The notes under the pieces were generated by a model. The model saw only the letters and a program-made list of their open reading frames with translations, ran no database searches and was not told the DNA's origin. This document shows, one piece after another, positions 24,432-34,462 of a stretch of 64,000 nt of DNA. The position numbers and the translations under genes were made by a program. Origin of the DNA: Akebia trifoliata (taxonomy: Eukaryota > Streptophyta > Magnoliopsida > Ranunculales > Lardizabalaceae); NCBI GenBank assembly GCA_017979445.1, contig CM030709.1, positions 3,100,001-3,164,000 of the forward strand, read 5' to 3'. Numbering within the stretch: position 1 is the stretch's first letter; the number at the start of each line of letters is the position of its first letter.

Positions 24432-24781
24432 ATGAATTAATAAAGGCAACCCACACCATGGCCGAATTGTTGTCTTATATGAGTTAAAAATTTCAAAATA
24501 AGTTGATTTTTTGTGAAGTTATTCTCTATCAGGAGATCATTCTCACCAAAAACCAATCCATTTCAAAACTTCTAAACCCATCAAAAATGATTTACAAAAA
24601 TGGACAGTTTACGATTCTTGAACTTGTTTTAATAAAAATAAAATTTTCGGAATAGACTTATTTTTTGTGAGGATGATCTCCTCATCATAGATATCATCAC
24701 CAAAAATCAACTTATTTCAAAACTTTTAACCCATATAAGACAACAATTCGACTATGGTGTGAGTTGCCTTTATTAATTCAT
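24432..24781. mobile_element. Third member of the long-inverted-repeat MITE superfamily
   Basis: Ends are ATGAATTAATAAAGGCAAC and its exact inverse at the right. The next arm block has GAATTGTTGTCTTATATG on both sides. The inner arms carry GATTTTTTGTGA and GATCTCCTCATCATAGAT, matching the MITEs at 14624 and 15006. The element is 350 bp with no ORF. Confidence 0.8.
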
Positions 24782-24919
24782 GGGGTACTTTTATAAGAAA
24801 GCTATTATTACCACACCAACTTTTATAAATGCCACACCAATTCCTTTGTAAACATATTAGAAAAAGTTAGTCTGGCAATACAAATCTCTTTTATAATTAT
24901 CCATGAAACAAAAGGTTTA

Positions 24920-25690
24920 GGGTATGTTTGATTGCATGGAAAGTCACTTTCCATGGAATTTGAAATCCATGGAAAATTAGTTATGGAAAATAGGTAGGGT
25001 TGGAAAATCAAATTCCATTGTTTGATTTCACTTTGATAAAATCATGAAAAAAATATGAGAAAAAAGAAGAGGAGAAGGAGGAAGAAGATGAGAGGAGGGG
25101 GAGAGGAAGAAGAAGATGACGAGGAAGAGGGTGGGGGAAGGATGTGGCGACGGTGACAACGAAGGTGGTGGCGGCGACGGTGGCAGCGGTGACTACGACG
25201 GTAGTGGCGATGACGGCGACGGTGGCAACGAAGGTGGTGGCGGCGACGGCGGCAACGAAGGTGGCGGCGATGACGACGACGATGGCGGCGGTGACGGCGA
25301 CGGTGGCGGCAACGAAGGTAAGTGAGGAAGATGGGGGGAGAACATGGTGGTGGTGTGGCAGAGGAGGTGAGGGATGGAGAAGAAGAAAAAGAAGAAGAGA
25401 AAGAGAAGGTGGTTGGAGACAGAGCCGACGACGACGGCAATAACGACGACGGCGAGCTTAGTGTAATGGTGGTGGTGGTGGTGGTAGGGAAGAATTGAGG
25501 ATGGAAAATATGGGTGAATTTCATTTTCCCACCCATATGGGTGGGAAAGTGAAATCCATGATTTAGTGGACTTTTTGAATGGGGTGGAAAATGAATTTCC
25601 ATTTCCATATGCAATCAAACACTTGAAAAATGTCATTTTCCAGGAAAATTGATTTTCCACCCTATTTTCCATGTGCAATCAAACATACCC
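24920..25690. mobile_element. PIF/Harbinger-like non-autonomous element carrying a GC-rich trinucleotide tract
   Basis: The 17-base terminal inverted repeat GGGTATGTTTGATTGCA is followed on both sides by related sequence rich in CCATGGAA and TTTTCCA words. The direct flanks are TTA at 24917-24919 and 25691-25693, the target preference of PIF/Harbinger (Tourist-like) elements. At 771 bp it is long for a MITE. Its centre (about 25120-25450) is a purine-rich, GC-rich tract of GGC/GAC/GGT-type trinucleotides that opens all frames by composition. No transposase is present. Confidence 0.75.
25120..25450. repeat. Degenerate (GGN/GAC)n trinucleotide tract inside the Harbinger-like element
   Basis: Imperfect repeats of GGTGGCGGCGACGGTGGC type produce artificial open frames: Gly/Asp-rich, Ala/Thr-rich and Arg/His-rich in different readings. 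All frames being open is a composition effect, so I do not call a gene here. Confidence 0.85.
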
Positions 25691-25784
25691 TTAGTTTTTT
25701 TTGTTTCTCAAGAAAAATAGACATTTAGGTGATTTAGAGGGACTACCTAAAGGGGTATCTTTAAGAGTCTGAATAGCCTTACTT

Positions 25785-26062
25785 AGTAAGGATTTCACCT
25801 TTACTAACTGTCCTTCGCCCACTTTGTGGCATTGAAAAAAACATAATTTGATGCTTCAGGATCGTACTGGACAAAATTCTATGAATATTTAAAAATATAT
25901 ATATATATATATATATTTCACCATTGAATTTTAAATTTAAATTTAGGAGTTATGTTGAAGTCCTAGCCGTCCACTTTCAAAAACTTGAGTCAGATGTGTG
26001 GTTGGATTGCTAATGTTAGAATCTATTTGAACAAAAAGACCCTTAGTAAGGCTTTAGATGTT
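25785..26062 (+). mobile_element. Dispersed repeat family D1, copy 2
   Basis: Landmarks are TAGTAAGGATTTCACCTTTA, GACAAAATTCTATGAA, an A/TA-rich core, then TTTCACCATTGAATTTTAAA and TCCACTTTCAAA. The same order, with divergence, is seen at about 13515-13900 (+), 42700-42915 (+), 43255-43545 (-) and 52615-52960 (-). It lies just upstream of NEDD1. It may be a decayed non-autonomous DNA element; ends are not resolved. Confidence 0.55.
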
Positions 26063-26387
26063 GCTATGTTTGTAAGGAAAATGTTTCTCTATCTTTAAAT
26101 CGCCAAATCAATTTTCAATTTGGTCCGACGTCCTCTCTCTCTCTCTCTTGCAGGTAGGGTTTCAAAGTTCAAAATCTAAAGTTCAGTTCGAAATTCTGAA
26201 TCTAGGGCATTTGAACTCATCTCCTGGTAACACTATCAGCTTTGTTTTTGTGAAATTTAGGCTTTCTTTGGTTCTCCATCAACGTGAAAATCAAACCTTG
26301 TGTTTCCTTAACTTTCTAATTTTTTTTTTAATACAGTTTAAGACGGATCCGTAAACGAAGCGAGTCGTGAAATTCGAAAAAACAGCG

Positions 26388-29300
26388 ATGATGAATTTCT
26401 CGGATCCATCAACTGCCCTCCTTGCAGCCTCTGGAGGCGACACAGTCAAGCTTTTTGATGTTTCGGGTGAGCTGGATCGCGATCCCTGCACATTGAGCTA
26501 CACACCTTCGCCAGGGTCTCAAGTGAACTCGGTAAAGTGGAACCACACTAGTAAGTTCGAATACTCGTTTCAAGGTTCAACATTATCCATATTTTACCAA
26601 AGGATTGCTCAATTTGGCGCACTTCTTGCAGATTTAGTTGTTGCAAGTGCTGGCGACGACAAGAAGATCTCGTTGTGGCGGAAAAATGGGGAAAGTTTGG
26701 GTACTATTCCGATTTCTGGTGTCGACATTGGAGACAACATTGATGTAAGTTTTTTATGCAACAAAGTTTAATTTTTAGATTGGGTTTTTCTAATTAAGTT
26801 TCAATCTTTAGTTGGTAGAGTTGGTTTGGTTTTGTTATTATGTTTTGGATTGACATTGGAGATAACATTCATGTAATTTTTTAATGCAGCAAAATTTAAT
26901 TTTTTAGATTGGGTTTTGTAATTAAGTTTCAATCCTTTGTGGGTAGAGTTGTTTTGGTTTTGTTATTATATTTTGGTTTGACATTGGAGACCACATTGGT
27001 GTAAATTTTTTATGCAACAAAGTTTAATTTTTTAGATTGGGTTTTTTTTTAATTAAGTTTCAATCTTTTGTTGGTAGAGTAGGTTTGGGTTTTTTATTAT
27101 GTTTCGGTTTGAATTTGTTATATATTTCAGGAATCTATACTTGCAATCAGCTTTAGTAACAAGGGTTCTAGGTATGTTTGTTCTGGGGGAACCGGACAAG
27201 TTGTTCGAATATGGGATTTGCAGAGGAACCGATGCATCAAATGGTTGAGGGGTCACACTGATACAATTACAGGTGTAATGTACAATTGCAAGGATGAGCA
27301 TTTGGCTTCTATTAGTCAAAAGGGGGATCTTATGCTTCACAACCTTGCATCAGGAGCAAAGGCTGCTGAACTGAAGGACCCAAACAAACAGGTTGTTTGC
27401 TTGATTTTGATTTGAAGTGTTTAATTACTTCATATACATTCAAGTATTCCGCGGTTTTGGATACTGTTCATGGGTTTAGATTATCTTTTTAAAAACCTTA
27501 ATTGTGTGACTGTTGATTGCTAAAACCAGGTATTGAGGGTGCTTGATTATTCTCGGATTAGTCGGCACCTTTTGGTGACAGCCGGTGATGATGGATCCGT
27601 ACATATGTGGGATTCAACAGGGCGAAGTCCAAAGGTTGGTTGTGTATTCTTTCTTTATTTTTTTGAAAAGTATAAGATGAATTATATTAATGATCAAATA
27701 ATCGACAGTCGAGATGACGATCATCTTTCAATGTGAGTTATGTTCTTCAATAGCATTCCATGTGGTAATTAACTTTCATTGTATTCAGGCATGTGAATGA
27801 AATTGGTAGCAATGAGGAGATATTTTTCATTAGGAGATATCTAATTGAATTACTAATGCATGTTTGTTCCACTAATTTATTTACCAAAGAAAAAAATTTG
27901 AATCTATTTTTTGTAGATTTCTTGGTTGAAGCAGCACTCTGCACCGACAACTGGTGTTAGCTTCTCGCCATCAAATGACAAGGTCTTGACTTTATTTCGC
28001 TGATTTGTATGTTCTTTTGGTTATTTATAAAAAGTTGAAAACAAACTTGTGATTTTTAGTTGAACTGTTTAAGAATCATCTTCACATTCAAATATCTGAA
28101 AAAAAATATTAAGCACTTCCTTGGTCCTTTTGTTTTTCGTTTGTGACAGATAATAGCTAGTGTTGGTCTGGATAAAAAGTTATACACATTTGATTCAGGA
28201 ATTAAAAGATCCACATTTTGCATTCCGTACGAAGCACCTTTCTCTTCACTGGCATTTCGAGATGATGGTTGGATGCTGGCTGCTGGAACGAATAATGGTC
28301 GGGTGGTATTCTACGATGTTCGTGGGAAACCACAGCCTATAACTGCTCTTCGTGCTTATAGTGCTTCAGAGGTGAAATTCTTCCCTTCAATCTTCTGTGA
28401 TAAATGTGTTTTCATGTTAATCTCCCTTAATTTCAGAAATACCTCTTTGTTCCCATCTTTTTATATTTTCTGTGTTGGTATGCAGCCATGTATGTGTCCA
28501 GATGTGGCCTATGTTACATTTGCTTACAGGGTTTTGTGTTTTATTGAGCAAGATCTAGGACTGTAAGATACCAAGTAGTCAAGTACAATAAGTACGCATC
28601 GTAATTGTCTTTCTCACCATTATAATCATACAATTATTGCTTTGATTTTGTTTTGCTTTCAAAAGGGTTTCCGTTACAAGTTCCAATCTTTAATCCTGCG
28701 TAATAACAACCCCCTTCTTCTCCCTCTCTCTTCCAAACATAGTGACAAAATTCTCTGATTTTTTGAAAAAGCCGTGATTAAATTCACACTTCTTTCAATC
28801 AGCGATTTAATCCCAACTTCTTCACAAAGCTATGAACAATATACTTTTATATTATATTTTAATAAAATGATAATAATTTTGTTTAATATTGTGTTAAGTA
28901 ACAATATATTTTTATTTTATTCCTGGTTTCTTTGAATTTTTCCCTTGCCGAATTTTTTCGAACCCCGACTTTGCCATGCTTCGAAACATAAGGTTAGAAC
29001 CCTCCTCTTCATTGACCATTCCAAGGAGATCTCTTGTGTGAAAATTGACTTGATCCTCCTCTAAGATTCTTGTCATCGCTCACTCTAACTCAAATGGGGT
29101 CTGACAAGAACATCTATTGATGTAGGATGATGAGGGAAGAAACAAAAATATGGAATTTAGGGAATCTGGTTTAGGATTTTGGGTAAGGATTAAGTATTGA
29201 GATTTGTAGGTTTCAAGAATCAATAATCAATAATTAAGACTTAAGAATCTAGAATTCAAGATTTTTTTGAAAAAAATTCAAGAAACCAAAGTTTAGAAGA

Positions 29301-32300
29301 GATAGAGGATGAGAAGAAAATTAAAGAAAGAAAAAAATTAGTATTTACCTTGGAACCACCCCAATGATTTCCATGGCATCAGCCACATTGAAAAGAAAAC
29401 ATTTTGTTTATTTCATCATCCTCTCCGTCAATAAACCATGATACAATGTATAAATAAAGAAAATCAACCAAGAGTCGTAATAAAATTAAAATGTTAAATA
29501 AAATAACCTAATTTTCGTAACTTTCTTTCTCCTAATTTTTCTACCCTAATAAATTTAAATAAAAGATAAACTAAAGTTACTAAATTGCCCATAAATATTA
29601 TACTAAGATCATGGGTTAATAAAACATGAAAATAAGTGCAAAAAACATAAAAATAAAGTCCTAAAACAACTCAAAACTAAAAAAATTAACTAATAGGTTC
29701 CCCGGTTGGATCCACAACTTGGTGGGTATGTGTACCATATGAAGTGTAGAAAGCATCACATACTTTTTTGTTTGAAAGTAACTCCATGGTTTTGTAGCCT
29801 GTGTGTATTTACATACCTACATGACACGTTTAATTACAGGAAATTCTCCATAATGGATATTCCTCTATGTATTTTTTTTCAATTGAGCACCACCTTCTCA
29901 TTTAGTAGTACTAGTCGTATTTCCTAACCACAAGACCATCTGGTCAAAGACAACTTTGTTCAATTTCACAGGTTTGACATGAACATCTTCATTTATCATC
30001 TTTGCTAATGCTAATAGTTTACGGTTTCATCAGGCTGTTACAAGCTTATCCTGGCAAAGATCAAAACCCATTATAGTAAATGAAACTAATTGCACTGCCG
30101 AGACTGCTCTTTTGGGAGGTGCCGGGGAAGATTCAATCCTTATGCCAGATCCGCTTCCTTCTTCAACATCATCAAGCCTTTCTCTAGTTTCAGCTGTGCC
30201 CGGTTCTCGAAAGCTTGGGCGTTCCGGTCTATCTGTTGATGCATCTTCTCTTCCAGCAACAAGTAGTGGGTCAATATCAAGCACTCTGTACTCATCTTCA
30301 GCAGAGGAAACACCGCACAAGAATCAGTTATGGACTGGTGGAACATTGTCGAGGTTACAAGCTCCTCGTACTAGTTTTAACTTCAAGGACGATATGGAAG
30401 TGTTTTCCCCACTTGTGGATGTTCAGCCAATTACGCCATCAGATAAGTTGTGGGATGATCATATCGAGGCAAAGAAAGATAAATTATCCATTGACACAAA
30501 ACCTACATCTCTGCTGTTCCCTTCGTCGATTCGGAGATTTCCTTCTGCAGAGGAAGGAGGCAACAATCCTCATCCAATCTCTGATTGGAAGTCCAGTTCA
30601 ACTTCCAGACAGGTCCGGAACATAACATTCTCTTGAATCAACTATGGTGTACAAAGTATATATACTTAAGTCTAGAAACCCTGTACCCTCGTGACAAGAA
30701 CCCGAAGGCCTTCTCTTCTTTATACTGTACACGTGACCATCAATAAATCTTTTTGCACAACTCAATCATCGGCATAGTGACAAAAATCTGCACGATTAAA
30801 TCACAATTAATTGTGATTTAATCGATGTTTTTTAAAAAATACAAGATTTTTTTTATATAGATTTTTAACTGTTATTTTATCATTTAATATATAAAATATG
30901 TATTTTTGACACTTAAAAAATAGTTATTTTTGTTTTTTAAATTTTCCGATGTTTTCCCAACTTATTGATTTTTGCTGGCTTTTTCCGAAGCTTTCTCTTG
31001 CCAAATTATTCCCGAACCCTGACTTTGATACTATGATCATCAAGCGTATTTCTTCTTACTGTACATGGTGTAGCATTCAAGGACACACGATTTATGTCCA
31101 TCACGGACATTAAAGTTTAGCCCAATCAGTACAAAGGTTAGGGTTTCAGGTAAACTGTGTTGTGGGATTGAGCAATGTTGCTTGGCTGGCATTAGCAACT
31201 TAAGGTTAGCAGTCCAGTTGTGGTGTGCCCATCCTAGAAAAGTGTAAATTGTGTTTTCTGATGTCCTAATCAGCACTGCTTCATACAGGACGACACTCAA
31301 TCTTCCATGTCACAAGTGGGGGCTACACCTGCATATTCCAAGAGTGACAGGTCTTCTTCTGCCACTCCTCCTGAAGCCTGGGGTGGTGGGGGCCTATCTG
31401 ATAAATTCGAGCACATTCGTGACCAAGTTTCCTTTCCATCACGCTTTGGGATGTTGACATCTGGGGGCCTAACAACGGGATCTGTAGCTGGCATGCAAGA
31501 TTCGTTGTCCAGAAATGCAGGCCTGAGCTACACAAACCCGCGCCCCAAAGATACCTCCTCCAATGTAGACACCTCTTTGGGATTTACTGAAAATCTTCGT
31601 CTTAATTCTATGTCCACATCTCTAGGGATGAAAAGCATCACACTACAGGCTAATCTTGAATCTCCAGGATTGGCATCACCGACCCTTCCTCGAAGATTTT
31701 CCACTTATGCGGAGAGAGTAAGTACTACTTCTTCCTTCAATGACGGAGCTAGTCTTGCATCAGGTTCACCAAAAGCAAAGAAAACAGGAGCTGAAACCCG
31801 GGAAGAGCTCTTAAACAGCTTGTTGTCGAGGTCAGATTTGTCAGCTTCCATGGGTGCCGTGACTCTTCCAACAATAAATGTATACATAACTAGAGGGTTT
31901 CATCCTATTCTTTGTTCACATTTCTTTATTTACAATATTTTTTGGCTTATAAGATTAAACAATTAGTTGATGATAATAATTTAACAGGGTGGTAGATCAC
32001 AGCTCCAAGGAGGAGGCCCAGCTCAACCGGATCCACAACAGGAGACCTCCTCTTTTACACTTCAGCTGTTTCAGCGTGCCCTTGAAGAGACACTATCATG
32101 TGTCCAGAAATCCATCCATGAGGATGTGAGAAACCTTCATATCGAGCTATTAAGGCAATTTCATATTCAAGAGGTATGGATGGGATGATTGATCTCAAAT
32201 CTTTTGCCTGCTATATTTCTCTTATGGACAAGTTTTTCATATATATATATATATATAAATTGTTGGATATTCTTCAGGTGGAGATGTCAAGCTCGATGAA

Positions 32301-32385
32301 TTCAGTTCTGGAAAAACAAGCTGAGTTGATGAGGGAAGTGCAATCTCTTCGGAAAGAAAACCAGCAGCTTCGCCAATTGCTTTGA
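26388..32385 (+). CDS. NEDD1: NEDD1, gamma-tubulin complex targeting WD40 protein
   Basis: Ten exons: 26388-26550, 26632-26744, 27131-27391, 27530-27634, 27917-27982, 28150-28371, 30034-30612, 31289-31879, 31988-32173 and 32278-32385. All join in frame to 797 residues, the length expected for plant NEDD1. Residues 1 to about 330 form a WD40 beta-propeller, with [48 protein letters not shown] and [18 protein letters not shown] as visible blades. The middle is Ser/Pro-rich and probably disordered. The C-terminus (about 701-797) holds the conserved helical region [33 protein letters not shown] and [11 protein letters not shown], which in this family binds the gamma-tubulin ring complex and directs microtubule nucleation at spindle and phragmoplast. 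Two ATGs are adjacent (26388, 26391). A 5' UTR intron from CTG/GTAACA near 26225 to an ATACAG near 26336 is plausible. Introns 6 and 7 are enlarged by repeats. Confidence 0.97.
26724..27107 (+). repeat. Three 128-bp tandem copies spanning NEDD1 exon 2 end and intron 2
   Basis: GACATTGGAGA starts at 26724, 26852 and 26980, an exact period of 128. The first unit contains the real exon 2 end and donor (AACATTGAT/GTAAGT). Units 2 and 3 carry decayed versions (AACATTCAT/GTAATT and CACATTGGT/GTAAAT). The rest of each unit is shared intron sequence such as AGATTGGGTTTT and AATTAAGTTTCAATC. Confidence 0.93.
28745..28985 (+). repeat. Dispersed AT-rich family D2, copy in NEDD1 intron 6
   Basis: Landmarks are GATTTAATCCCAACTTCTTC with ACAAAGCT, and an ending like TTTCGAACCCCGACTTTG. 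Related copies are at about 30775-31035 (NEDD1 intron 7, +) and 34975-35225 (FPGS 3' region, -), where GGGATTAAATTGTCGATTG and CTTTGTGAATAAGTTGGGAT appear inverted. No coding content; ends unresolved. Confidence 0.5.
29340..29695 (-). mobile_element. Dispersed LTR-like repeat, copy 2 (NEDD1 intron 6)
   Basis: Read on the minus strand this parallels positions 60-448, including GATCTTAGTATAATATTTA, GCAATTTAGTAACTTTA and the final GCCATGGAAATCATTGGGG and GGTTCCAAGGTAA. It is antisense to NEDD1, within a 1.66-kb intron. No coding remnant of a retrotransposon is attached. Confidence 0.6.
30775..31035 (+). repeat. Dispersed AT-rich family D2, copy in NEDD1 intron 7
   Basis: It shares GATTTAATCGATG, CCCAACTTATTGATTTT and CCCGAACCCTGACTTTGATAC with the copy at 28745. 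Sequence between landmarks has diverged. It sits in the neighbouring intron of the same gene. Confidence 0.45.
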
Positions 32386-32615
32386 TCATCAGATAAGATT
32401 GTTGTTAAATCTTTTTCTCAAATTCATTTTTTGTCTTCCAAAGTTGCTGTTTTATGGTATGTGGTTTTATACAAATGAAAGGGTTTGAGCAAGGATACTC
32501 TCCAGCTTGACTTTTTTTTGTTTTTTTTCCCCAAGTTCTGTGCATATATTAGATCGTGTGATTTAATCAGTTCTGGTTACGAAGGTGCTTTGATTTGTAA
32601 ATTGTACAATTCCCA

Positions 32616-33290
32616 AGATTTAAAATGGATGCTTAACAGAGATGGATCCTTTAGAGGTGTGAGCATGGGGGACAAGGTGCCATAATAAGAGACAGTGGGG
32701 GTGCCCCTGTAGTAGTATGGGCTAATTGTATAAGGGGGCAGTCTGTTACCTTACATGAACTCTTAGCTATCAGGAAAGGCTTACTACTTGTTAGTCTGTT
32801 CGGATGCAACATTCTAGTTATAGCCACGGATTCTCAAAATGTAATACAGATCCTAAAAGCCGAGTCGGTGCTTCCTAGTCCTTGGTACTCAAGATATATC
32901 TGCAGGAACATTACAAGGTTGGCCGAAATCAGGGTGTTCCTGAGTAAGGAGAGCTCGTCTCAAATGGTGGTATTGGAGATTTTTGTGTCAACTTTTCTTT
33001 TGGCAGAAGATGAGTAAAGACTTCACTAGAGCGTGCTTCAGGATTTTGTTTTCAATTGGAATACCATTAGTGACTCGTAACCCCACCTTGGTTCAAGTGT
33101 GTATTTTTTTTTCCTCTTGTTTCTGTCCCGTTGTTTGGGGGCTATCTCTGCTTCCTTTCTATCTTTTCTAATGAAAATTTGATATTTATCAAAAAAAAAA
33201 AAGATTGGCCGAAAGCTTTGCTGAGATCTCGCATAACCTTGTCTTTTAGAGAAACTAATAAATAGAGCAGCTTTTCTTTGAGCTTCATTT
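32616..33290 (+). pseudogene. LINE RNase H domain remnant interrupted by a second LINE tail
   Basis: With frameshifts allowed, 32630-32940 reads like the RNase H domain at the 3' end of plant LINEs: DGSFRG, AIIRDSGGAPVVVWANC, HELLAIRKGLLL, ATDSQNVIQILKAES and RNITRLAE. The natural continuation, SFAEISHNLVFRETN, is found only after 33203. Between them is foreign sequence ending TTTGATATTTATC plus a poly-A run (33190-33202). A near-duplicate (AAGGTTGGCCGAAA / AAGATTGGCCGAAA) lies at both edges. This is best read as a later, 5'-truncated LINE inserted into an older LINE. Stops and shifts make both non-functional. Confidence 0.7.
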
Positions 33291-33328
33291 TGTACTTCTA
33301 CTCGATGTTTTGTTATTCCCTTTGACCT

Positions 33329-33543
33329 GTGTTTGGATTGCGAGAAATGGAGAGAAGAGGAGAGAAAAAAAGTGAGTTTTCTTTCTTTCCAAAAGTGGAG
33401 AGAAACCCTTTTAAAATATTTTATAATTCCAACTGATCTCTTTTAAGATATTTTAAAATTTCAAAGTTGTCCCAAGTTCTCTCCTATCAATCCAAAATAC
33501 GGTGGAGGGAAATTAAGTTTCTCTTCTCTCAATCCAAACATAA
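33329..33543. mobile_element. MITE with TGTTTGGATTG termini
   Basis: The left end, TGTTTGGATTGCGAGAAATG, pairs with the inverse right end CTCAATCCAAACATAACC; purine/pyrimidine-rich arms (GGAGAGAAGAGGAGAG and TCTCTTCTCTCAATCC) extend the symmetry. Roughly 215 bp with no ORF. The superfamily is uncertain (hAT or PIF style); I could not fix the TSD. Confidence 0.65.
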
Positions 33544-33881
33544 CCTTAGAGTTTCCTAGTGAAGTCTCATGTATTATAGATGAGGAGTTGCACCTATGGA
33601 AGTATTTATCCTTTTTATTATCGGTGGTCTGCTTAAATTCATGATTACCCCCAACTTCATTGATTCAAATCATGGACTGGTTGCAGAAAATTTGTACGCA
33701 AAAAAAGAAATAACAAGGAAGAAATCAGCAAACCCTTTACGAAACTTCTGCCAATTTCCTCATCGTTTTTTCAGAATTTTTTTATCTTTTAAATTCGCCA
33801 AACACTATTTAACCTAAACTCACTAAAATCAACTATTTTGTACAGAACAAAGTTCACTTGCATGCATGCATCTAGTCGTCG

Positions 33882-33965
33882 ACATTACTCATATTTACCA
33901 AAAACTTCTTTTTTCATAAGCAAACATTACTCATATTTACCAAAAACTTCTTTTTTCATAAGCAA
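33882..33965 (+). repeat. Perfect 42-bp tandem duplication
   Basis: The unit beginning ACATTACTCATATTTACC occurs at 33882 and again at 33924 without an obvious mismatch. The identity suggests a recent slippage or duplication event. Confidence 0.93.
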
Positions 33966-34462
33966 CGGGAATTTATTAATAATGCGGTCGAAATTACCAA
34001 CTGGTTCATATTTACCAAGTACGTGGCCACACTACTAAATTGACTACTAAATTGAATCTTGACCAGTAGTTTCATTCCCGAACGTGGAGGCATAAGTTTT
34101 GTTTAAGACAATTCCAAAATTTGGGGATACAACTATGACGATGATCATCACTATTGTTATTGATTAACTACTACAACAATAACAACAAAACCATAAAATA
34201 AAATAAAAATGAGCAAAAAAAACCTGAACTATGTTGATTACAGGTCATTGCTGAACCTGACAAGTGACTCGGTAGCGATCTCAACATTCAAGGAGGCTGA
34301 AAGGAGCACCAAACAGTCTCACAAGATATATTATTTTAATGAGAGTTCTTCTACAGAAACATAAAGTTGGACGGAAAACGGTTGATCAAACTGTCGTGAA
34401 TACTCAAATCTATTGCTGCTGTAAGCTCTTAGATTTAAACGGTTTCTGTTTTGATCCATGCT

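Larger units (their letters stand above)
32386..34462. other. Convergent spacer between NEDD1 and FPGS
   Basis: This includes the NEDD1 3' UTR (from 32386), a nested LINE remnant, a MITE and a 42-bp tandem duplication, then AT-rich sequence leading to the FPGS 3' end. No intact gene. Confidence 0.7.

Noticed and set aside
25042..25614. 190-residue Arg/His-rich ORF on the minus strand and overlapping Gly/Asp and Ala/Thr frames
   Set aside because: They arise from a trinucleotide-type tract inside a transposable element; all frames are open from composition and no domain, start context or splice signal supports a gene.
30112..31966. Separate plus-strand genes in other frames within NEDD1
   Set aside because: The in-frame reading is NEDD1 exons 7 and 8; others are shadows or run into introns.
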